From a virus, in IMG/VR virus record IMGVR_UViG_3300024306_000023, positions 34,793-98,792 of that record: a stretch of DNA of 64,000 nt, one strand, 5' to 3'. The number at the start of each line of letters is the position of its first letter. Positions within the stretch are counted from its first letter, which is position 1. The notes below the pieces were generated by a model. The model was given only the letters and a program-made list of their open reading frames with translations. It had not been told where the DNA came from and did no database searches. This document shows, piece by piece, positions 10,001 through 17,248 of this stretch. Made by a program: the position numbers and the translations under genes.

Positions 10001-10123
10001 TAAATCAGAACCTGTTATCTTTTTTACTGAGATACTTTTAACAGGTACAAGAAACTTTGGTTTCTCTATTGCACTACTTTCTTTACTTGGGGGTAAAAGT
10101 TTTTTGGAATCTATAACTGCCAT
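7061..10123 (-). CDS. Tape-measure-like tail protein with permuted M23 and RlpA-like domains
   Basis: 1020 residues. Residues ~70-110 are a charged coiled coil. Residues ~116-145 (FDRINRFIGFTLLGYLFNQ) match a segment in the upstream 698-residue protein. Residues ~140-400 contain hydrophobic Gly/Ala-rich helices. At ~615-740 all M23 metallopeptidase motifs are visible but out of normal order: GPHIHFE first, then HAGEDWAMPEG and LLGHLSG. Residues ~762-865 are an RlpA-like double-psi barrel (GQASYYGG, TASGE, VVVRVNDTGG, IDLS). The usual TAAH reads TAAM, so a conserved His is missing. Likely role: tail protein that opens peptidoglycan during DNA injection (inference). Its start overlaps the upstream stop region. 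Confidence 0.78.
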   Translation of the reverse strand: MAVIDSKKLLPPSKESSAIEKPKFLVPVKSISVKKITGSDLKPVDKKGTDEPGSLVVVKKKIISLSKIINNNLLLDQREASTKRKEEEKSRREQKEKKLEEKVKKNNIKSDFIGSIPGQSIFDRINRFIGFTLLGYLFNQYGELLPKLMEFGKVLEPVGKFIEGFAKNLLQGVVDFIDRGYKAYDQTRDFVKQIGGEGAQKTFDEFSKNLNVVLNGAIGAAMLIASTAPKTPGGSAGGLGASVSKTLGGVVPKPTGGFGAGTAMTPGRYRLPGQSKAGGDFASQLARKKLTFEQSVAAQQAAKQTTKQLATQGAKQSLKSLVAVPVIGSLIGFIIDTVVFREKPSRAAAGAVGSAIGQGIGIALAGGTTFGLGAGVGMFVGGFAGDWIGKALYDTVVGYNTKPVQAKAQGGTVSGRNQSLSKPSRRLKTIPRKTPPKIQSQKTQPGKDSGGKLRIEELYGTDEPGKKSALRALKRSSEDVKKMRSINGLAGAMFGAGIDMTLGQKPDKKLARSIGDVFGSVVENAVNMELNNSFGDISKTIAMANGGSVPTKQLGSGLSIGERIGRFISNALAISIESSASKILQNLNRELNLDGKDTVPGVTPGDSLDGVDGIDVKGEVIGYVGSTGYSTGPHIHFENLTGAKTDLPSNVRDNIIVGGKPMSSWVITSGPGPRWGKTHAGEDWAMPEGKPIKLTGGLKFVKYVKEGTDPRYDGYGNVTIIQDQRGTLYLLGHLSGGPANPQKILEYQRQQATVVPPDLQGTGKKISGQASYYGGPNDSYWEGRQTASGEIFDSKKMTAAMISPGFDGRQPFWAKVTNNANGKSVVVRVNDTGGFDKLGRIIDLSHGAFGKIASHSTGVINVTVEKLRSAPKQNPPGQPNQPPTSTPSPIGNKGVVYDPETGKFIKKGGGFLGTNQEISVTDASNTYLRATVKEFGLGSGTKEGEKKRAADGSYYEWRNGKWLLWNSAGPGANASLSPIQPTSSTVAFANSDIRKTDTSDTIYFIEKVAFVPIETPVPVV

Positions 10124-12219
10124 TATGATGCTCCTACTAGATCAGAAATACCCAATGACAATGCAATTTTTGATCTGGAATCATTATTACTTGAAATAAT
10201 GAACTCAGGAATTTTAGAACCTCTCGGAATAGAAGGTGTTTTAGTAGGTGATTTAATGGGTGGCAATACTGTATAAGTTGTTTTTGATACGATCACACGA
10301 GGACCTGGAGCAGGTGCTTTGGATTGTGGACCCATAGGAAATCCCATTCTTTTAGCATCATCTAGAGTTGGACTAAATGCTGGTTCAGGAAAAGCCATAT
10401 CCATAAGAACACTACCAACTCCACCACCAAGACCTTTTAAAACTTTAGGAGCAGATGAGAAAGATCTTAATGGTCTTTCTATTGCCTGACGAATTGCAGG
10501 AGTTGGTCCGGTCTTTACCATATTTGGAGTGAATGCCTTGAATGGATTCCACCCTCGATATCCAGTTGCACCAGATTGAAATGCTTTATTACTTCTCGTA
10601 ATTTGTAAGGCATCGTCACCAAATAGTGTTTTTGGATTTGGATTTTTTCTAGCATACTGTCCAAGTCCACCAAACTTTGCAGTATTTTCATTTGGAACTC
10701 TTACATTTCTTCCACGATTCCACCAATTCATAAATCCACGCATAGGATTAAATCCACTCCCACTGCTAGATGAAGTAGGAACAGTGTTAGAACCAATCAT
10801 TCCACCACCTGCAGCGAACTGAATATTGTTTGCTATCTTTGGAATATTAGTTCCGCCAGCTTTTTTATTTAAATCTAAAAAGAAATTTGCTCCATGCTTA
10901 TCAACTGCCTTTTTAGACATCACAACTTCACCTGGTTGTGCAGCAATTAATTGTGTATCAGGACCAGCACCTGTTATTTTTACACCACTATCGTTAGAAA
11001 TTCCACCACCACCTTCAAATGCAATATCATTTACATCAATTTCCCTATCAACTAAACCACCACCAAAGAAGGATCTTTTACCAACTAATCCTCCCCCATT
11101 GTAGTACATAGCGGACGGAGTTGGCAACCCTATTGGATTTTTAGGTCCGCCTGGAGCATTTAAACTTTGATTTGCAAATGATGCTCCAAGTTTTTGATAC
11201 CAAGGAGTTTCTTTACTTTGTAATGTTTTATCTATTTCTTTTTGAGACTTCTGAGTGAGAGGTTTCATTCTCTCAGATTCTTTTATTTTTACAGCTCCAC
11301 CAATAGCGGCCGCTGTATATAAACTTAACCAAGGATTAGCAGCAATAAATCTTCCAATTTGAGGAATAAATCCTCTGAGCATTTTAAGAGTAGTTCTTAC
11401 AAACTTACCAAAAGGTGTAGCAAATAATCCATATGCAGTCAGTAATGCAGGCCACCAATCCTTTAAAAATCTACCAAGAGATTTTACTTTATCTGCATTC
11501 TTAGGATCACTAAACCATTTTACAAGTTGATTAAATGCATAACCAAGCAAAGTAAACTTAATAAATCTAAAGATGCGATCAAGTATTCCTTGAGCTGGAG
11601 CAATAATTTTCTTTGCAAGTGACTTTAATTGAGTTAGAGGTTTTTCTAGATCCCCTTCGCGTTGTCTTCTTCTACGATCTTCAGATTTCTTTTTCTCTTC
11701 TTCTGTTCTCTTTTTCTTTTCCTTATTTTGAAGTGTCAAACTTTTTAAAATATCATCCAGTGCTTTTTCAATATCTTGTATATCCTTAGAAGAATCTTGT
11801 GTTTCTGTAGGAGTTACTGGAACAATCGCTTTACTTGCAAGAAAAAACTTGTCTCTAGAAATTTGTATTGGTCCAGTTGTACCTATAGTTTCTGCTGTTA
11901 TTTTTTTCTTATTTAATTTAAATCTACCAGTTTTGCCCTTTACTCTTTTAAATTCACTGACAAGTAACTCATCTTCTTCAGTAGAAAGTTTCTTATCAAA
12001 ACTTCTTGAAGCAACTAATTTTTCTTTCAGAAGAGAAGTGTATGTACCATAGTCAATATCAAAAACATCCTCTATCCCAAGAAGTTTTAAAATTCTTTCA
12101 TCTATATTTTCATCAACAAGATCCGTTTCTTTAGTACCTTCATACAAAGCAAGAGCGGATTCTTTCTTAGCTTCCGCTCTTATACTTGCAAGTAGGTCGT
12201 CCAGATCGTCAGGTCCCAT
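10123..12219 (-). CDS. Tape-measure-like tail protein
   Basis: 698 residues. An acidic N-terminus is followed by a Lys/Glu/Arg coiled coil (~165-195). A membrane-like segment at ~206-235 (LDRIFRFIKFTLLGYAFNQ) is homologous to one in the downstream 1020-residue protein. A Gly-rich centre follows, with QPGEVVMSKKAVDKHGANF, a sequence type common in phage tape-measure proteins. It lies between the gp51-like gene and the second tape-measure-like gene, the place of genes 28/29 in T4. Which of the two large proteins sets tail length cannot be decided here. Confidence 0.68.
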   Translation of the reverse strand: MGPDDLDDLLASIRAEAKKESALALYEGTKETDLVDENIDERILKLLGIEDVFDIDYGTYTSLLKEKLVASRSFDKKLSTEEDELLVSEFKRVKGKTGRFKLNKKKITAETIGTTGPIQISRDKFFLASKAIVPVTPTETQDSSKDIQDIEKALDDILKSLTLQNKEKKKRTEEEKKKSEDRRRRQREGDLEKPLTQLKSLAKKIIAPAQGILDRIFRFIKFTLLGYAFNQLVKWFSDPKNADKVKSLGRFLKDWWPALLTAYGLFATPFGKFVRTTLKMLRGFIPQIGRFIAANPWLSLYTAAAIGGAVKIKESERMKPLTQKSQKEIDKTLQSKETPWYQKLGASFANQSLNAPGGPKNPIGLPTPSAMYYNGGGLVGKRSFFGGGLVDREIDVNDIAFEGGGGISNDSGVKITGAGPDTQLIAAQPGEVVMSKKAVDKHGANFFLDLNKKAGGTNIPKIANNIQFAAGGGMIGSNTVPTSSSSGSGFNPMRGFMNWWNRGRNVRVPNENTAKFGGLGQYARKNPNPKTLFGDDALQITRSNKAFQSGATGYRGWNPFKAFTPNMVKTGPTPAIRQAIERPLRSFSSAPKVLKGLGGGVGSVLMDMAFPEPAFSPTLDDAKRMGFPMGPQSKAPAPGPRVIVSKTTYTVLPPIKSPTKTPSIPRGSKIPEFIISSNNDSRSKIALSLGISDLVGAS

Positions 12220-12376
12220 TTTGTTGCTGTTTTGTTTTTTCTTCTTCTAGATAATTTTTCAACATTGCAACATAAACATCCCTTTCCCAAGGCATCATGT
12301 TTTCAATTTCCCATAATGAATATTTATGATACTGAATCAAAGCAAAGTTCAACTTATAAAAATTTTCAAGGTCCAT
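12209..12376 (-). CDS. Small baseplate-assembly protein, gp51-like by position
   Basis: A 55-residue ORF beginning MDLENFYKLNFALIQ, with the motif MMPWERDVYVAML. ATG is at 12374-12376; an in-frame alternative at 12385 adds three residues. It starts just after the gp26 stop and overlaps the 698-residue gene by 11 bases. In T4, gene 51 (a hub-assembly catalyst) follows gene 26. The Met-Pro-Trp-Glu-Arg motif recurs in small tail-assembly proteins of related phages. Assignment is by synteny. Confidence 0.65.
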   Translation of the reverse strand: MDLENFYKLNFALIQYHKYSLWEIENMMPWERDVYVAMLKNYLEEEKTKQQQNGT

Positions 12377-12387
12377 ATGGACCATAC

Positions 12388-13107
12388 TTATGCGAAAAAA
12401 CTGGATAAACCCTCCAGAACAACTTCACTCTCAACTTCAGTTTTTGGATTCTTAACCTTCACTGAATGCGAAAGTTTAGGCATTGTTTCAAAGAACTTTT
12501 CAATCTGCTTGAACTGAGACGAATTCATTTGTTCTAAAAAGTCAATAAGTTCTTTCTTAGTGACATCGCCAGAAACCCAAATTTCATCTTCAGTATAAAT
12601 TTTATCAATACAACTTGCAACAAGATCAAAAGATTGATCCATATTTGCATCACCAGAAAAATCAAAATTATTTTTAATGAATTGATCCAATGAAGGATAT
12701 TTCATTTCCATAATAATATTATCATCTACTTTAATTTTATTTGTATGATCTTCATTCTTTTGAATTTTGATTTCATCAATATTAATTTTTACGGAAACAT
12801 AAGTTTCCCCATCATCCGGACAAATAATATTAACTTCGACTTCTTCTCCTACAGATTTACCTCGAATATTTAAAAAGAGATATTCAATATCAAAAGTAGG
12901 TAACGATTCTACTTTAATATTTTTTGTTAGAATACAACTTTTAATTACATTTTTAATTGCTGTTGTAATCTCTTTGGTATTCTCGCTTTCTAATGCAAGA
13001 ACAAGAAGTTTTTCTTCCTTAACTAAAAAAGGTCTATATTGAATTTCTTTTCCAGTAGAAGGAAGTTCCAACTCATATGTTGGTGTAGAGATCTTTGGTA
13101 AAGGCAT
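12388..13107 (-). CDS. gp26: Baseplate hub subunit gp26
   Basis: 239 residues. The N-terminal pattern (PTYELELPSTGKEIQYRPFLVKEEKLLVLALES) and the central CPDDGETYVSVKINIDEI are typical of the T4 gp26 baseplate family (Pfam T4_baseplate). The C-terminal half is helical. gp26 is required for baseplate hub assembly in T4. A late motif at 13135-13142 overlaps the stop of the upstream gene and would drive this gene and the ones below it. Confidence 0.85.
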   Translation of the reverse strand: MPLPKISTPTYELELPSTGKEIQYRPFLVKEEKLLVLALESENTKEITTAIKNVIKSCILTKNIKVESLPTFDIEYLFLNIRGKSVGEEVEVNIICPDDGETYVSVKINIDEIKIQKNEDHTNKIKVDDNIIMEMKYPSLDQFIKNNFDFSGDANMDQSFDLVASCIDKIYTEDEIWVSGDVTKKELIDFLEQMNSSQFKQIEKFFETMPKLSHSVKVKNPKTEVESEVVLEGLSSFFA

Positions 13108-13134
13108 AATGACCTATAGATGTTTCAGTGTGAT

Positions 13135-13142
13135 TATTTATT
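13135..13142 (-). promoter_or_regulatory. Late promoter motif AATAAATA before gp26
   Basis: NATAAATA motif on the minus strand, about 28 bases upstream of the gp26 ATG, overlapping the stop codon of the upstream gene. Confidence 0.5.
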
Positions 13143-13878
13143 AAGCAATATTTGGTGGCGCAAATCCCTCAAATCCAGCTCCAACAAATCCACCAACATT
13201 TCCAGGGAGTTGCTGTAAACCAAAATTATTTTGTAATGGGCTTTCGTTACCATTACTAGTATTAATAGTGTTTATATTATTCATAAAATATCTGATGTAA
13301 CTGAAAGATACTGTACATTTCAACAATTGTGAAGAGTCATAAGATACTGGCATTGAATTAATTGAGATTGGATATGCGCCAATAAAAGTATACTCAACAA
13401 ATTTATCAAAATCTTTTTCAAATTTTTGCACATACATATCAACTCTATAATCATCTGGAAATTTTACTCTGTAGTAATAATTTCTTTTTGCTTGATCTTT
13501 ATATTGATCTTCACCTACAGACCAAGACATCCAAGTTTCAAAAAATTTGATGATCTTATAATCATGATCAACATAAAAAGTAAAATCTATTCTATCATCA
13601 TATTGTCTTCTGTAAACATGTCTCTCAGTCACACCAGTGAAATCATTATTAATTTCATGAGTTGCTAAAGAAGATCCTGGAAGAGACGCTTCGGAGCAAG
13701 AAAGAGTTAAAAGTTCTGGATCAATATCAGACTGTCGATCACCAAAAAATTTTGCAGCTTTATTTTTAATTTCTGAAGTATTAAAATAAACTGCATAATG
13801 GGAAGTTAATGCAGGTCTTAATATCTTTGACTTAAGTTCCGAAGTTGGATTAAATTTTGGTGTTTGACCTGAAGGCAT
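13141..13878 (-). CDS. Tail tube / tube-initiator-like structural protein
   Basis: 245 residues. It contains the phrase LTLSCSEASLPGSSLATHEINNDFTGVTERHVYRR, an arrangement typical of tail-tube-fold proteins (gp19, gp48, gp54 group). Later strands (IDFTFYVDHDYKIIKFFETWMSW and LKCTVSFSYIRYFM) fit the same fold. The Asn/Gly-rich C-terminus is flexible. Position next to gp26 and opposite gp48 suggests the gp54-type tube initiator, but gp19-like paralogues are also possible. Confidence 0.65.
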   Translation of the reverse strand: MPSGQTPKFNPTSELKSKILRPALTSHYAVYFNTSEIKNKAAKFFGDRQSDIDPELLTLSCSEASLPGSSLATHEINNDFTGVTERHVYRRQYDDRIDFTFYVDHDYKIIKFFETWMSWSVGEDQYKDQAKRNYYYRVKFPDDYRVDMYVQKFEKDFDKFVEYTFIGAYPISINSMPVSYDSSQLLKCTVSFSYIRYFMNNINTINTSNGNESPLQNNFGLQQLPGNVGGFVGAGFEGFAPPNIA

Positions 13879-13883
13879 TTGCC

Positions 13884-13891
13884 TATAAATA
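13884..13891 (+). promoter_or_regulatory. Late promoter TATAAATA
   Basis: An exact T4-type late promoter core on the plus strand, 17 bases before the ATG at 13908. It drives the rightward gp4-gp48-gp53 cluster from the divergent gap. Confidence 0.65.
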
Positions 13892-13907
13892 TTTTTACTT
13901 ATATATT

Positions 13908-14342
13908 ATGTATATGAAAAAGATAAAAACACATTCGTATATTTGGGATACAACTAAATTGTGTGAAACATTCAATGTTAATGGAGCAACCATTTTATCC
14001 GAAACGTATGAATATATTTCCGGAAACCATTTTTCCGGAATGTTAGGCAAAAAACACTCAGATGAAACTAAAAAACAAATGAGTGAAATTGCAAAAGGAA
14101 GAAATATGAAAAAAGCAATTGAGTCTTCTTCAAAAAAAAGAAAAGGAAATCCTGCACATAATATAGGCTGCGAATATCCACAGTTTCAGAAAGGAGGAAA
14201 AATAATATCAAAAGATGGAAAAGTGGTAGAATTTAAATGCATATCCCACATATGCAAAAAATTAAATTTAAATCCAACACATCTAGGTCAGGTCTTATCT
14301 GGAAAAAGAAAATCTCATAAAGGTTGGAAAAATGCCTCGTGA
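13908..14342 (+). CDS. NUMOD-containing homing endonuclease remnant
   Basis: Start ATG 13908 (MYMKKIKTHSYIW) gives 144 residues; a longer in-frame start at 13857 would precede the late promoter and is unlikely. Residues ~35-65 (FSGMLGKKHSDETKKQMSE) are a NUMOD3-type DNA-binding helix. Residues ~105-140 (CISHICKKLNLNPTHLGQVLSGKRKSHKGW) resemble the NUMOD1/IENR helix-turn-helix. No GIY-YIG or HNH catalytic motif is present. It therefore looks like the DNA-binding half of a homing nuclease that lost its catalytic domain. Overlaps gp4 by 11 bases. Confidence 0.65.
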   Translation: MYMKKIKTHSYIWDTTKLCETFNVNGATILSETYEYISGNHFSGMLGKKHSDETKKQMSEIAKGRNMKKAIESSSKKRKGNPAHNIGCEYPQFQKGGKIISKDGKVVEFKCISHICKKLNLNPTHLGQVLSGKRKSHKGWKNAS

Positions 14343-14784
14343 CTCCAAGTATCATCAGGGATATTTTCATCCAAAAAATCCAGAAAAATATATTGGAAAC
14401 TCCCAAAATATAGTGTATAGAAGTAGTTGGGAACTAAAATTTATGCAGTGGTGTGATCGCTCACCTAATGTATTAAGGTATGGATCAGAAGAATTTTGTA
14501 TTCCATATTATAATCCAGTAAAACAAAAAGTATGTAGATACTTTCCAGATTTTATTATTGAAGTTCTTGAAAATAATGGAAAAACGCAAAAATATGTGAT
14601 AGAAATAAAACCAAAAAAACAAACAGTTCCTCCAGTTCAAGGAAAAAAGAAAAATAAAACCTATATTAATGAAGTAAATACTTATACAGTTAATCAATCA
14701 AAATGGAAATCAATTCAGGAATGGTGTGATGATCATTTAATTAAGTTTCGCATAATCACAGAATCTGAATTAGGCATAAAGTAA
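14332..14784 (+). CDS. gp4: Head completion protein gp4
   Basis: 150 residues. The pattern IVYRSSWELKFMQWCDRSPNVLRYGSEE, the PDF motif in YFPDFII, and EIKPKK form an endonuclease-like (TnsA/VSR-type) core seen in T4 gp4 (gp50/gp4), a head-completion protein acting after DNA packaging. The Glu-Asp-Glu-x-Lys layout (WELKF, FPDF, EIKPK) is intact, so nuclease chemistry is possible. The stop overlaps the next start (TAATG). Confidence 0.82.
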   Translation: MPRDSKYHQGYFHPKNPEKYIGNSQNIVYRSSWELKFMQWCDRSPNVLRYGSEEFCIPYYNPVKQKVCRYFPDFIIEVLENNGKTQKYVIEIKPKKQTVPPVQGKKKNKTYINEVNTYTVNQSKWKSIQEWCDDHLIKFRIITESELGIK

Positions 14785-15173
14785 TGGAAATCAAAGGGTT
14801 CGGGCAATATGTTGATTCAGGTTCAAAAAGAGTTAATGATCTAAAAGCAAGATTAAAAAAATACAAGTATACTGAACCCGATGATATTATGATGACAATT
14901 ATGGAAGTCTTTCGTGAGGGAGACTTCGTTCCTGATGTTGGAAAATATTATACCTTTATATACTCAGCAAAAACAAAAGGATTAAGATATGATGAGTTCC
15001 CTTTGATCGCAACACTTTCAATAGAAAAGTGGGGATTTACTGGACTTAATTTTCACTGGGGAACAGTCAGAAATTATACTTGGTTTGAAGTAAATAGCAA
15101 ATTATTAGAAGTTAAACAAAATGAAATTGACTATCTTCGTTCTCTCGAATATGCAAAGTTTAGAACTAAATAA
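14784..15173 (+). CDS. Conserved T4-like cyanophage protein
   Basis: 129 residues starting MEIKGFGQYVDSGSKRV. No family with a known function is recognised. The middle (VGKYYTFIYSAKTKGLRYDEFPLIA) is strand-rich, and the C-terminus has a Trp/Phe-rich stretch and a charged helix. It lies between gp4 and gp48 and is transcribed with them, so a structural or assembly role is likely (inference). Confidence 0.75.
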   Translation: MEIKGFGQYVDSGSKRVNDLKARLKKYKYTEPDDIMMTIMEVFREGDFVPDVGKYYTFIYSAKTKGLRYDEFPLIATLSIEKWGFTGLNFHWGTVRNYTWFEVNSKLLEVKQNEIDYLRSLEYAKFRTK

Positions 15174-15190
15174 ATAAAAAACATCTATAA

Positions 15191-15253
15191 ATGTCTCATA
15201 CTCTACAAAAAATTGAGATGACTCATCATCTTATGGTTGAGGGAGATTTCTAA
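15191..15253 (+). CDS. 20-residue leader-like ORF
   Basis: MSHTLQKIEMTHHLMVEGDF, coupled by TAATG to gp48. GAGGGAG near its end is the Shine-Dalgarno for gp48. Its own start lies in CTATAAATG, a near-match to the late promoter core. It could be a translational leader rather than a functional protein. Confidence 0.4.
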   Translation: MSHTLQKIEMTHHLMVEGDF

Positions 15254-16578
15254 TGGCAACTGTATATAAAGACACTCCACCCCAATATTTTAAACCAACT
15301 ATACAAAATAATTCAGTTAATGCACAAGGATATTATGTAACTGTGACTGATGGAGTGACAACTGTATTCAGAAAAGGTAAGAATGCATCAGGTCAAGATG
15401 AAATTATAAATGTTGGAAGTATTCCAAAAGTAGGTAGCGGTGGATTTACAAATACTAGTAATGCAAGCAAAGAAGAAATACAATATTTTACTGCCAATGC
15501 AAGAAAAACAGTCAATGAGCAAGCAGTTCCTGTAGTAAGTAGAGGAATAGGTGGATCTGCTGGGGGAGGAAACGCTAAAATTAATCAAGTCTTAGGGACA
15601 AATTTAGCTTCAACATCAGCAAATCCTACATCAGGAACAAAACCTCCAGATCCACCACTATTACCTCAAGACATATCAGTGTCAATTCCTGACAGCGATA
15701 TATCAAAATCTATAGATGAAACTTTAAAGGTAAATTTAAGGTATCCTTTAGGAATAAATTCAAACGATCAAGATAGAATAAAGTTTAGTGTAAAACAAAT
15801 TATAGGAAGAACAGGTATTAATATTAGTGCAGATGCAAAATTTAATCTAGGAACTAGAGATCTCTCTAAACCATTGGGAACTGTTGTTTTGCCAATTCAA
15901 CCATCAATTTCAGATAGCAATGGCGTTGATTGGGGCGGAGCAAATTTAGATCCAATTACAGCATATGCTGCAGCTTTATCGTTAGATATTGCTGCATCAG
16001 GAGGAAATATTGCAGGAGAAGTATCAAGAGCTTTAAATTCAGCTGCAGAAGAATTTAAAAAAGGTTTTGGTGGTCCAAATGATAAAGGTTACAAAAAAGC
16101 ACTTCAAGTTTTCTTTGCTCAACAAGCAGTAGGAGCTCAAAACTTATTATCAAGAACTGGTGGAGCAATTTTAAACCCCAATCTTGAACTTCTTTTTAAT
16201 GGACCAACATTAAGACCATTCAATTTTACCTTTAGATTATCACCTAGAAATAAACCAGAAGCAGAACAAGTAAAAAAAATTATAAATTTTTTCAAGAAAG
16301 CAATGTCAGTTAAAAAAGCAGCATCTGAAGTATTTTTAAAAGCACCAAATGTTTTTGAAATAGAGTATCAATCAGGAGATGGTAAGTTACACGAATCATT
16401 AAATAGAATAAAAACATGCGCTCTTCTAAATTGCGATGTTGATTATACTCCAGATGGAAGTTACATGACTTTTGATGACGAAAATAAAACAATGACCTCA
16501 TACCAGTTAACTTTAAGATTTAGTGAACTTGATCCAATCTATAATACAGATTATACAAGTCATTCAATAGGATACTAA
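15253..16578 (+). CDS. gp48: Baseplate tail tube cap gp48
   Basis: 441 residues. The N-terminal ~130 residues are disordered Gly/Asn/Ser-rich. The C-terminal tube-fold domain has FNFTFRLSPRNKPEAEQVKKI, FLKAPNVFEIEYQSG and CDVDYTPDGSYMTFDDENKT, which match the tube-cap family gp48 of cyanomyoviruses. In T4, gp48 caps the baseplate and starts the tail tube. A strong Shine-Dalgarno (GAGGGAG) precedes the ATG. Confidence 0.82.
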   Translation: MATVYKDTPPQYFKPTIQNNSVNAQGYYVTVTDGVTTVFRKGKNASGQDEIINVGSIPKVGSGGFTNTSNASKEEIQYFTANARKTVNEQAVPVVSRGIGGSAGGGNAKINQVLGTNLASTSANPTSGTKPPDPPLLPQDISVSIPDSDISKSIDETLKVNLRYPLGINSNDQDRIKFSVKQIIGRTGINISADAKFNLGTRDLSKPLGTVVLPIQPSISDSNGVDWGGANLDPITAYAAALSLDIAASGGNIAGEVSRALNSAAEEFKKGFGGPNDKGYKKALQVFFAQQAVGAQNLLSRTGGAILNPNLELLFNGPTLRPFNFTFRLSPRNKPEAEQVKKIINFFKKAMSVKKAASEVFLKAPNVFEIEYQSGDGKLHESLNRIKTCALLNCDVDYTPDGSYMTFDDENKTMTSYQLTLRFSELDPIYNTDYTSHSIGY

Positions 16579-16579
16579 A

Positions 16580-17248
16580 ATGTCAAGTTACTTCAGACAA
16601 GTTCCAGACTTTGAATATGTTAATAGAACTGCAGATGCAAAGAACATTTCAGACTATAGAACTGTAAAAAATCTTTTTAAACGCGGAAAACTAAGAGAAG
16701 ATATTTTTGGAGATCTTCAATTTTTTACAAAATACAAAATCATTGGAAACGAAAGACCCGATAATGTAGCGTATAAAATTTATCAAGATGCTACACTCGA
16801 TTGGATTATTTTATTGTCAAATAATATACTTAATGTTCAAACTGAATGGCCATTATCACAAATTTCATTTGATAATTATTTGATGGATAAGTATGGAACA
16901 TACTCAAATATAAATGCGGTTCATCATTATGAAACAAAAGAAATAAAAGATAGTAATGAAATCATAATAGTTCCAGAGGGACTTAGAGTACCATCCAACT
17001 TTTCAGTAACTTATTATGATCGTATCCTAGGAAGACAAATAAATCGAACAAATATAACTAAAGAAATTACAAATTATCAATTTGAAGAAAAAATTCAAAA
17101 TGATAAAAGAAATATATTTGTACTTAAACCTAGGTATCTAAATGTAATCTTAAATGACATGAATGAACTCATGAAATATAAAAAAGGTGCCGCTCAGTAT
17201 GAGAGCGACACCTTAAAGAAAGGAGACAATATTAGACTTTACACTTGA
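16580..17248 (+). CDS. gp53: Baseplate wedge subunit gp53
   Basis: 222 residues. Its opening (YFRQVPDFEYVNRTADAK) and the motif QDATLDWIILLSNNILN identify gp53, a LysM-containing wedge protein in T4. It starts one base after the gp48 stop. Its stop TGA abuts the gp32 stop on the other strand with no spacer (TGATCA). The last ~20 codons contain the terminator hairpin that serves gp32. Confidence 0.85.
   Translation: MSSYFRQVPDFEYVNRTADAKNISDYRTVKNLFKRGKLREDIFGDLQFFTKYKIIGNERPDNVAYKIYQDATLDWIILLSNNILNVQTEWPLSQISFDNYLMDKYGTYSNINAVHHYETKEIKDSNEIIIVPEGLRVPSNFSVTYYDRILGRQINRTNITKEITNYQFEEKIQNDKRNIFVLKPRYLNVILNDMNELMKYKKGAAQYESDTLKKGDNIRLYT
17186..17212 (-). terminator. gp32 terminator inside the gp53 coding region
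   Basis: Minus-strand stem GGTGTCGCTC / GAGCGGCACC with a 7-base loop, followed by TTTTTTATATTT. This is a textbook Rho-independent terminator for the leftward gp32 operon, encoded within the last codons of gp53. Confidence 0.8.
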
